A stretch of DNA of 5,204 nucleotides, from contig CALUCM010000041.1 in the NCBI GenBank assembly GCA_943914555.1, positions 1-5,204 on the forward strand, in the 5' to 3' direction. Under the pieces are notes generated by a model, which was not told the origin of the DNA, searched no databases, and saw only the letters and a program-made list of their open reading frames with translations. Of the stretch, positions 1 to 5,204 are shown in pieces (positions within the stretch are counted from its first letter, which is position 1; each line of letters opens with the position of its first letter). A program made the translations under genes and the position numbers. Origin of the DNA: an uncultured Francisella sp. GTDB lineage: Bacteria; Pseudomonadota; Gammaproteobacteria; Burkholderiales; Neisseriaceae.

Positions 1-365
1 ATGGTAATAGAAGTACTGCCATGCATTTTTATAACCATCATAAAAATGATTTTTCCGCATCTATCGGTGGCTACTTACAAACAAAAAATTATCATATTGG
101 CTACACTAAGACTAAGCTTAGCGCAGAAATTCTTTATAGTCATGCTATTAGCAGCAAATCTACTAAGGTAAGAGGAGCAATTAACTCAACCCTTACTTCT
201 TTTACACGCGAATCTATTCATCCAAAACAATGGATTAGTGCGCAACTTAATGGCAATTTTTCTATTAAACCAAAAGCATCGATAATTTCACAATTTAATT
301 TTAAAATAGATGATCACCATAACAATCAATTCGGTTGCAGTATTGCTTATCAACAGAAGTTATAA
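1..365 (+). CDS. 3' end of an outer-membrane autotransporter beta-barrel protein, paralogue of the downstream GDSL esterase (5' end outside window)
   Basis: The reading frame is open from the first complete codon at base 3 to the TAA at 363-365, so this is the tail of a gene entering from the left. The ATG at base 21 is probably internal. What is visible is about 120 residues of alternating polar and hydrophobic or aromatic residues, typical of transmembrane beta-strands. It aligns end to end with the last ~117 residues of the next gene: M-x-F near the start, a Y-S-H / Y-H-Q strand, then R-x-x-I-x-S-(T/S)-x-x-SF, and a final strand of similar length. It is therefore most likely the barrel of a second GDSL-type autotransporter. 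The passenger is not in the window, so enzymatic activity is only inferred from the paralogue. The protein ends in YQQKL, without a terminal aromatic residue. The next gene begins 30 bases later, so co-transcription is likely. Confidence 0.5.
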   Translation, partial: GNRSTAMHFYNHHKNDFSASIGGYLQTKNYHIGYTKTKLSAEILYSHAISSKSTKVRGAINSTLTSFTRESIHPKQWISAQLNGNFSIKPKASIISQFNFKIDDHHNNQFGCSIAYQQKL

Positions 366-383
366 TTTCCATTTATCTAGCAT

Positions 384-387
384 AGGA
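384..387 (+). promoter_or_regulatory. Probable ribosome binding site of the GDSL autotransporter gene
   Basis: AGGA lies 8 bases upstream of the ATG at 396 within an AT-rich 30-base gap. It is a short but correctly spaced Shine-Dalgarno match and supports the chosen start. Confidence 0.55.
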
Positions 388-395
388 AAATTTAT

Positions 396-2537
396 ATGTT
401 ACAGCGCCCTCTTACTGGAGTTAAAAGAATTGCCGTATTGCTTGGTTGCTCCTTGTTAAGTGAGACAATATCTCAAGCCGACATAATGGACTTAAAACCC
501 TTTATCTATCAACCCAAAAGAACTGAGTTTTCTCAAGTTGTGATTTTTGGAGATAGTTTGAGCGATGCAGGTTCAAAAGTAGGTTATCGCTATGTGGCAG
601 GAGGATCTTATTATCCTGGTTACTTCGATGTATTAAATAAATATTTCAATGATAAAAAAAGGGCAATTTCCAGTACTCACGGAGGCACTGATTATGCTGT
701 AGGAGGAGCCAGCACCTATTCGACATTAGACCAAGTGAAACTATATCTTAAGCAAAACAATGGTCATGTTAGTAAGCGTCAGCTTCATATCCTTTGGTCA
801 GGGGGTACAGATGCCAATTATGCAGTTGTACTCAATTTTTACAAAATTCCATTTTATGACACAAGCTTAAGGGACTTTGATTTATATGATCATAAAATGC
901 CCCCACCAGCAAGCGCAATTGCCCAAAGTATCAAGCTGCTTTTAGACGCTGGCGCACCTTATGTGGTGGTTCCTAATATATGTAACGCTGGTTACGCACC
1001 CATTACAAGCTTATTTCACGTAGACACCACATTGGTACTTATTGATTATCTACTTCCTGCTGCTTTACATAACACCTTTAATTTGACTGTCCGACGCTGG
1101 TACGGTGGCTATCTTGACGATATATTGCGCAAAAACCTCTCTGGACCCGGAGAAGGACTGGCTCTACTTAAAGAAAGAGGTCTATCTGCTTTACAAACCC
1201 AGTTTCCCTTTATCCCTAATCCTCTTCTTCAACTCATCCATGATCGCTTGGTTGAAGTTGAAACAAGTCTGGCCGATCAATTTAATTACTCTCTTGCCAA
1301 AGCGCTTAAGCCATATGATGGACAAGTGGTTTATATTGATGCCAGCAACTTGCTAAAAGAGCTCATTGAGCATGCCAATCGCTGGAAAAGAGGCAATATC
1401 AATTTGGCTGGCTGTTCACTTGGTTACTCTGCTGGTCTGTGCAACAAAAAAGACCATAATTATTATGACGACCAAGACTATATCTTTGGTGATTGGTTTC
1501 ACCCAAGCTGGGAAACACATATTGTGCTTGCTCAATATATCATTGCTGTCTTGAATGCGCCAGATCAGGTTTCTTCTATTGTCAAGCACTTGGGTGATTT
1601 AGATAAAACTGCCCATGGTTACTTAGACAACTACTTAAATAATGCATCCAAACTAACCCAAAATAAATTACATCAATGGTCCCTATTTGGTGGCTATAGT
1701 GCAAGCTATGATCACCCTCATTCCTATGTGGGTGGTGCCAAAAATAGTTTGGCTCATTATTTGCATATTGGGTCAGATTATTACGCCTCACCAACTACTC
1801 ATATTGGTGCCTTGCTATCTCTTAGCATGGGTCATGAAAAACCTTATCAAACATTTAACTATCATCAAAATAGCCAAAATATTTTGTTTTATAGCCAGTG
1901 GACTAATCCTAACCCTCAGTACCCATATTGGTTACACGCTAGTTTTGGTTTTGGCCACTTAAATGCAAATCATATACAACGCATGATCAGGTTGGGTGAA
2001 TTATTTCGCGTTGAACCAGGCGCTAATACAAAAGCTCAGTTATATAGCGCAGATCTATACAGTGGTTGGCATTTTGCAAAACCAATCAAAGACCAACTAT
2101 GGTATCTTTCTCCGTTTACTGGTATAGAGCTTCGTCATTATCACTTCGGTGGTTTTACAGAGAAAAACAACTATTCCGTGTCCATGAATTTTGACAAGGC
2201 TCATTATAATGAAGCCTTTGCTATCGTTGGTTTGCGTCTTGCTAACCCACAATGGACAGTAGCCAACAAAAAAATCAGTGTACATGCACAAGTAAGTTAT
2301 CATCAACGCCTAAATGGTAAGCCTTTGTTACTGCGTTCAAAAATTAAATCATCCCCTGTTTCCTTTAATAAAGATATTGAATGGAGTAAGGTGAAGCGTT
2401 TTGTAACAGCAGAAACCAGCTTCGCTACGAGTTTTTCTTCCAAGTGGCGTGCTTCTGCTTCTGTTGGTTTTAAAGCAAGTGAGGAAAAATCCATACAGTT
2501 TCATATCGGAGTGAATTTTTCTGTCCCTATTGACTAA
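396..2537 (+). CDS. GDSL-type esterase/lipase autotransporter (EstA-like), outer membrane
   Basis: The 713-residue protein should be exported, inserted in the outer membrane by its C-terminal barrel, and expose an N-terminal esterase domain that hydrolyses lipid or short-chain esters. A signal peptide is visible: basic residues to R11, hydrophobic residues 12-21, and likely cleavage after SQA28. The passenger (about 29-395) is a GDSL/SGNH hydrolase. Block I is FGDSLSDAG with nucleophile Ser54, block II is DYAVGGA (99-105), block III is SGGTD (135-139), a VVVPNICNAGYAP segment spans 190-202, and block V is GDWFHP with Asp366 and His369. Residues ~425-713 are strand-rich and fit an autotransporter beta-barrel. 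Length is somewhat above Pseudomonas EstA (about 646). Oddities are Thr138 where block III normally has Asn, Asp99 where block II often has Asn, a passenger segment at ~205-290 that looks longer than in EstA, a Cys340/Cys349 pair that could form a disulfide, and a C-terminus (FSVPID) lacking a terminal aromatic. The fold assignment is firm; substrate is unknown. Confidence 0.92.
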   Translation: MLQRPLTGVKRIAVLLGCSLLSETISQADIMDLKPFIYQPKRTEFSQVVIFGDSLSDAGSKVGYRYVAGGSYYPGYFDVLNKYFNDKKRAISSTHGGTDYAVGGASTYSTLDQVKLYLKQNNGHVSKRQLHILWSGGTDANYAVVLNFYKIPFYDTSLRDFDLYDHKMPPPASAIAQSIKLLLDAGAPYVVVPNICNAGYAPITSLFHVDTTLVLIDYLLPAALHNTFNLTVRRWYGGYLDDILRKNLSGPGEGLALLKERGLSALQTQFPFIPNPLLQLIHDRLVEVETSLADQFNYSLAKALKPYDGQVVYIDASNLLKELIEHANRWKRGNINLAGCSLGYSAGLCNKKDHNYYDDQDYIFGDWFHPSWETHIVLAQYIIAVLNAPDQVSSIVKHLGDLDKTAHGYLDNYLNNASKLTQNKLHQWSLFGGYSASYDHPHSYVGGAKNSLAHYLHIGSDYYASPTTHIGALLSLSMGHEKPYQTFNYHQNSQNILFYSQWTNPNPQYPYWLHASFGFGHLNANHIQRMIRLGELFRVEPGANTKAQLYSADLYSGWHFAKPIKDQLWYLSPFTGIELRHYHFGGFTEKNNYSVSMNFDKAHYNEAFAIVGLRLANPQWTVANKKISVHAQVSYHQRLNGKPLLLRSKIKSSPVSFNKDIEWSKVKRFVTAETSFATSFSSKWRASASVGFKASEEKSIQFHIGVNFSVPID

Positions 2538-2570
2538 TGAATCAATCGCCTTCTTTTTATAATGAATATT

Positions 2571-2624
2571 GGATGATGGTTAATTTTGATTTAAATTCTG
2601 ATCATCGTCCACTTTTTTTCTTTT
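2571..2624 (+). terminator. Candidate Rho-independent terminator of the autotransporter genes
   Basis: GGATGATGGT at 2571-2580 can pair with ATCATCGTCC at 2601-2610 over 10 base pairs, two of them G-U wobbles in plus-strand RNA. Inside, AATTT (2582-2586) can pair with AAATT (2593-2597), extending the hairpin. Directly after come seven T (2613-2619), a C, and four T. It lies 34 bases after the stop of the autotransporter gene. The T-tract and right arm fall in the last codons of the convergent HAD gene. In minus-strand RNA the two wobbles become A-C mismatches and no T-tract follows, so it should act mainly on plus-strand transcripts. The stem is not very GC-rich, so its strength is uncertain. 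Confidence 0.6.
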
Positions 2625-3247
2625 GCCCAAGCAGCCAGTTTATCGTCCGCATTGACTACAATGGGTATATCCACTTTGCTTAATAAAGGTATGTCGTTAA
2701 AAGAATCGCTATAAAAATAGCTACTTTGATAATCTTGCCAACTCTTATGATGCTGTTTTAACCATTGCTCTACCCTCATGACCTTGCCCTCACGATAGCT
2801 AGGGATACCAAAATACTCTCCAGTGTAATTTCCTTGTTTATCTTTGACAAGAGATATCCCAATCACCTCTGTAATCCCAAAGTGGTGTGCAATTGGCGTA
2901 ATAATAAATTCATTAGTTGCAGAAACCAAAAGACAATCATCTTTCTCATGGCGTCTGACCAAATCATAGGCAGCAGGGTGAATATTTGGCAAAATATAAT
3001 CATGCATGAATTGCTTATGCATACGCTCTAATTCAGTCAAACAAAATTGACCAAGAATACCAATCTGAAATTTCAGAAAAGCTTGCAAATCAAGAGTTCC
3101 ATTGTGATAGTCTTGCGAATAGCGTTCTCGCAGCATATCTTCCTGCTGTGAAATATAGCCATGATCATATAAAAATCGCGACCACTGCACATCTGAATCA
3201 CAAGCTAGTAAAGTGTGATCCAAATCAAACAAAGTAAGATTAGCCAA
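2591..3247 (-). CDS. HAD-IB family phosphatase (SerB-like)
   Basis: This 218-residue cytoplasmic protein has the full haloacid dehalogenase catalytic set. Motif I is FDLDHTL with nucleophile Asp8 and acid/base Asp10. Motif II is LLVSA with Ser109. The motif III lysine is probably Lys155 in REGKV. Motif IV is YSDSFNDIPLL with Asp181 and Asp185 binding Mg2+. A helical cap fits between motifs I and II (about 17-85). The pattern matches the HAD-IB subfamily related to phosphoserine phosphatase; such proteins are often annotated as phosphoserine or histidinol phosphatase, but nothing here fixes the substrate. The start is TTG at 3247-3245, supported by AAGGAG seven bases upstream and by MxNLTLFDLDHTL matching the usual N-terminus. 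It overlaps the end of hda by 8 bases, implying translational coupling. Its last codons contain the T-tract of the terminator for the convergent gene. Confidence 0.92.
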   Translation of the reverse strand: MANLTLFDLDHTLLACDSDVQWSRFLYDHGYISQQEDMLRERYSQDYHNGTLDLQAFLKFQIGILGQFCLTELERMHKQFMHDYILPNIHPAAYDLVRRHEKDDCLLVSATNEFIITPIAHHFGITEVIGISLVKDKQGNYTGEYFGIPSYREGKVMRVEQWLKQHHKSWQDYQSSYFYSDSFNDIPLLSKVDIPIVVNADDKLAAWAKEKKWTMIRI

Positions 3248-3914
3248 GCGAGTACTCCTTAAGGTATTGTTTTAGCAAAGGAACTGTAATCCTTCTGTGT
3301 CTTTGCAATGCATAATGCTCCAATTGCTGTAATGTATTTAATAGAAAACTAAGATTTCTTGCAGAATGTGAAAGAAGATAGTTGAGTACTTCCTGTGGTA
3401 CTCGACTTTGTCTGGATGCAATAAACTGATGCATGGCCTCCATTTTTTCCTCTTCAGAAAGAGAAAGAAGTTCATAAACCAAGCATACACTCAAACGGGT
3501 TTGTAAGTCACTACGTAAATTAGTCAATTGTTTTGGTGGAGCCTGTGCACTGATTAACAAATGCTGTCCTTTTCCTTGCATCTCATTAAATAAATGAAAA
3601 AGTAACCGCTGCCCATTTTCATCAAAGTTTTGAATATCATCAATAGCGATATAACGCACTTTTTTTTCTATCGCTTTTTCTATTTTGATGGCTTCATCTG
3701 CACAAATAAAAATAGCAGCATCTTCATGGCTCAAATGTTCCCCTACCCAAGCTTTTAACAAATGGCTCTTACCACTACCATCTGGCCCCCAGATTAATAA
3801 AAGAGGTGTATGATCAGAACGCAATAGCAACAACAGCTCTTGATTTCTGCTACCTAAAAAAGAAGCAAAGCTTGGATACATGGTTTCTTTAAAATTAATC
3901 AATAACTGCATCAT
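3240..3914 (-). CDS. hda: Hda, DnaA regulatory inactivator (AAA+ ATPase)
   Basis: Hda binds the DNA-loaded sliding clamp and stimulates ATP hydrolysis by DnaA, limiting re-initiation of replication. The 224 residues fit the family: a DnaA-like AAA+ module without the C-terminal DNA-binding domain. Visible are an N-terminal QLLINF (3-8) matching the clamp-binding hexapeptide, Walker A GPDGSGKS (43-50), Walker B YIAIDDIQ (88-95), a sensor I region LLISAQAPP (119-127), the box VII arginine in DLQTRL (Arg140), and a sensor II-like SARNLSFLLNTL (184-195). The Walker A lysine is present, whereas as I recall E. coli Hda has Arg there. Start: two adjacent ATGs (3914 and 3911) are possible; neither has a good Shine-Dalgarno, so re-initiation from the upstream gene, which stops 10 bases before, is likely. 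hda beside perM also occurs in E. coli in looser form. A short DnaA paralogue of other function is the only alternative, and unlikely. Confidence 0.93.
   Translation of the reverse strand: MMQLLINFKETMYPSFASFLGSRNQELLLLLRSDHTPLLLIWGPDGSGKSHLLKAWVGEHLSHEDAAIFICADEAIKIEKAIEKKVRYIAIDDIQNFDENGQRLLFHLFNEMQGKGQHLLISAQAPPKQLTNLRSDLQTRLSVCLVYELLSLSEEEKMEAMHQFIASRQSRVPQEVLNYLLSHSARNLSFLLNTLQQLEHYALQRHRRITVPLLKQYLKEYSLG
3255..3260 (-). promoter_or_regulatory. Consensus Shine-Dalgarno sequence deciding the TTG start of the HAD gene
   Basis: Read on the minus strand, AAGGAG occupies 3260-3255 and is followed after 7 bases by TTG at 3247. No ATG lies in frame at a suitable place, so this site selects the TTG start. 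It lies within the last codons of hda. Confidence 0.8.
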
Positions 3915-3924
3915 GAAAATTCAT

Positions 3925-5019
3925 TTAATGTTGATAAAAATCACTTTGATAATATTTGTGTATTAATGTTCGTACAACCACCGCACTCACTGCGGAAAGT
4001 GGCAAAGCCATCAACATGCCAACAAAACCAAATAGCTTTGCAAAAGCCAATAAAGAAAAGATGACTAAAAAAGGGGATAAGCCAATACGTGAACCAACAA
4101 GCCGCGGCGTCACTACAAAAGATTCCAGCATCTGTCCAATTAAAAAAACCGCCCATACACCTCCAATATGCCAGAGATCGCCATATTGTAAAATGGCAGC
4201 TAAAGTAGCTAGTAATGAGCCAACAATAAAACCAAAGTAAGGAATAAATACCAAAAATCCCATAATAAAACCAATAGCAAAGCCATTTTTTAAATGGACA
4301 ATGCTAAGACCTAATCCATAAATTAAGCCCATCACCAACATCACCAAAAACTGTCCCTGAATAAAACCAGTAAGAGCAGTGTCTAGTTCTTGCGCAAATT
4401 GAACAAATTCCTCATGGCAACGTCTTGGAATCAATGTATCAATTCTCCTAACCAAATCCGGCCACACGCAAATAAAGTAAAAAACAGTAATTGGCAACAT
4501 AAAAATGACATAGAAAAAGTATAATAGGCTGCTGCCAGTTTGTTTGGCATAATTGGAAATATGCAGTAAAAAAGAATTCAAAGCAGCGCTATTGGCTTGC
4601 CACAGCTGCTTGACATTATGAGCACTTAACCACTCCCCACTATTTAAACTATCCAACTGATGTCGCAAAAAAGCTGGTAAATGAATGTGCTGACTATTGT
4701 TATGTAACCACACAAATATTACGCCCATTTTATTACTCAATTCTTCAATCTGTTCGATCAACATGGGCACTAAGAAAGCAATAAAAAGAAACGCCACAAC
4801 CAATACACCAACAACAATCACTAAAGAGGCAAGTACGCGCGGCATATATCGCGCCAATTGATTGGCAAGGGGGTTTAAAAAGTATGCTAACACCATGCCT
4901 ACCACAAATGGCATCACAATGTCTTGTAATGTGTAGCATACATAGCCAAACAGGACGATCAGCCCCAACATCAAAAGAGCAGAAAAAATTGCTTTTGATT
5001 CTTTAGAAAAAAGACTCAT
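3925..5019 (-). CDS. perM: PerM/AI-2E family inner-membrane transporter
   Basis: This 364-residue polytopic inner-membrane protein belongs to the PerM/AI-2E exporter family. Hydrophobic segments run at about 11-31, 34-50, 64-86, 165-187, 217-242, 245-275, 284-298 and 314-350, with a soluble stretch at ~87-160 after the third, the usual layout. Family hallmarks are AYFLNPLANQL (45-55), the GQFLVMLVMGLIYGLGL stretch (222-238), FIPYFGFIVGSLLA (258-271), and the C-terminal PRLVGSRIGLSPF (305-317) and LFGFVGMLMALPL (329-341). Members include TqsA, linked to autoinducer-2 export, and others linked to Na+/H+ antiport; the substrate here cannot be read from sequence. The ATG at 5019 overlaps the galU stop as ATGA; a purine-rich AAAGGGGAGG just upstream supports it, though its core sits close to the ATG. 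hda follows after 10 bases. The symbol follows the E. coli homologue near hda; orthology is inferred. Confidence 0.92.
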   Translation of the reverse strand: MSLFSKESKAIFSALLMLGLIVLFGYVCYTLQDIVMPFVVGMVLAYFLNPLANQLARYMPRVLASLVIVVGVLVVAFLFIAFLVPMLIEQIEELSNKMGVIFVWLHNNSQHIHLPAFLRHQLDSLNSGEWLSAHNVKQLWQANSAALNSFLLHISNYAKQTGSSLLYFFYVIFMLPITVFYFICVWPDLVRRIDTLIPRRCHEEFVQFAQELDTALTGFIQGQFLVMLVMGLIYGLGLSIVHLKNGFAIGFIMGFLVFIPYFGFIVGSLLATLAAILQYGDLWHIGGVWAVFLIGQMLESFVVTPRLVGSRIGLSPFLVIFSLLAFAKLFGFVGMLMALPLSAVSAVVVRTLIHKYYQSDFYQH

Positions 5020-5204
5020 ACCTCCCCTTTCAGCCGATCAGCAACGGCTAACACTTTATCACAAAATTGTTTTCCTATCTGAGGATGTCTGAGTCCAAAA
5101 CATAAATTAGCTTCCAAATAACCAAGCTTACTTCCGCAATCAAAACGAGTTCCTTGATAGTGAAAAGCACTTAAAGCTTCATATTGCAGTAAACGTGATA
5201 AACC
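5016..5204 (-). CDS. galU: UTP-glucose-1-phosphate uridylyltransferase, C-terminal end (5' end outside window)
   Basis: GalU makes UDP-glucose from UTP and glucose-1-phosphate in the cytoplasm, feeding lipopolysaccharide, capsule and other glycan synthesis. Only the last 62 residues are in the window, in frame from base 5204 down to the TGA at 5018-5016. They contain the characteristic GalU C-terminal stretch GTRFDCGSKLGYLEANLCFG, followed by LRHPQIG, which corresponds to the conserved (Y/F)DCGSKLGYL-x-A...GL(R/K)HP pattern. The protein ends ADRLKGEV. The stop overlaps the perM start by 4 bases (ATGA), so galU is probably the upstream member of the perM-hda-HAD operon. A GalF-like paralogue cannot be excluded from the tail alone. 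Confidence 0.9.
   Translation of the reverse strand, partial: GLSRLLQYEALSAFHYQGTRFDCGSKLGYLEANLCFGLRHPQIGKQFCDKVLAVADRLKGEV
5021..5030 (-). promoter_or_regulatory. Ribosome binding site of perM, within galU
   Basis: On the minus strand AAAGGGGAGG ends 1 base before the ATG. The GGAGG part is too close for ideal spacing, but AAGGGG sits about 4 bases away. With the ATGA stop/start overlap, coupled re-initiation by ribosomes finishing galU is likely. Confidence 0.55.

Noticed and set aside
361..366. TATAAT just upstream of the GDSL autotransporter, a possible -10 box
   Set aside because: TTGCAG at 335-340 is 20 bases away and TTGCTT at 343-348 is 12 bases away, both poor spacing, and there is no extended -10. 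In AT-rich DNA this match is weak evidence.
396..455. Lipoprotein signal with Cys18 (LLGC)
   Set aside because: The hydrophobic stretch before the Cys is very short and Leu at -2 fits the lipobox poorly; a type I site after SQA28 fits an autotransporter better.
1105..1962. Several 62-91-codon open frames in other frames of the GDSL gene, both strands
   Set aside because: They lie wholly inside a well-supported gene and show no domain; they are frame shadows.
2525..2550. Minus-strand hairpin ATTGA/TCAAT as a terminator for the HAD operon
   Set aside because: Only 5 AT-rich base pairs and no U-tract after it; the end of the minus-strand operon remains unassigned.
2558..2563. TATAAT in the convergent intergenic gap
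   Set aside because: No -35 element at suitable distance, and a plus-strand transcript would run straight into the candidate terminator.
3895..3924. Ten-codon open frame starting ATGAATTTT right after the perM stop on the minus strand
   Set aside because: Too short, no ribosome binding site, and it overlaps the hda start; most likely chance.
3956..4240. 94-codon plus-strand open frame opposite perM
   Set aside because: Low-complexity antisense of a clear membrane protein, with no ribosome binding site or recognisable motif.

Overview
The window looks like chromosomal DNA of an AT-rich Gram-negative bacterium, probably a gammaproteobacterium. The evidence is outer-membrane autotransporters, a DnaA-inactivating Hda protein, and hda placed next to a PerM/AI-2E permease gene and a HAD-IB phosphatase gene. 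GC content is about two-fifths by eye. A Legionellales-like host would fit, but that is a guess from composition and gene set. I see no phage, insertion sequence, tRNA, rRNA or CRISPR array.

Layout. Bases 1-2537 (plus strand) carry two tandem, related genes. The first is only the 3' end of an outer-membrane beta-barrel protein cut by the left edge. The second is a complete 713-residue GDSL-type esterase/lipase autotransporter. Their C-termini align over about 115 residues and only 30 bases separate them, so they look like duplicated genes in one transcript. A candidate intrinsic terminator follows at 2571-2624, overlapping the 3' end of the convergent gene.

Bases 2591-5204 (minus strand) carry a tightly packed cluster, in transcription order: the 3' end of galU (UTP-glucose-1-phosphate uridylyltransferase), a PerM/AI-2E family membrane protein, hda (regulatory inactivator of DnaA), and a HAD-IB phosphatase. 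Adjacent genes overlap by 4 bases (galU/perM), are 10 bases apart (perM/hda), or overlap by 8 bases (hda/HAD), so one operon with translational coupling is likely. The HAD gene appears to start at TTG behind a consensus Shine-Dalgarno sequence inside hda.

The two groups have separate jobs: surface lipid/ester hydrolysis on the left, housekeeping (replication control, nucleotide sugar supply, a permease, a small phosphatase) on the right. I found no clearly new biological system. The points most worth a second look are the tandem autotransporters, the unusual catalytic blocks of the complete one, and the terminator built into the convergent gene.
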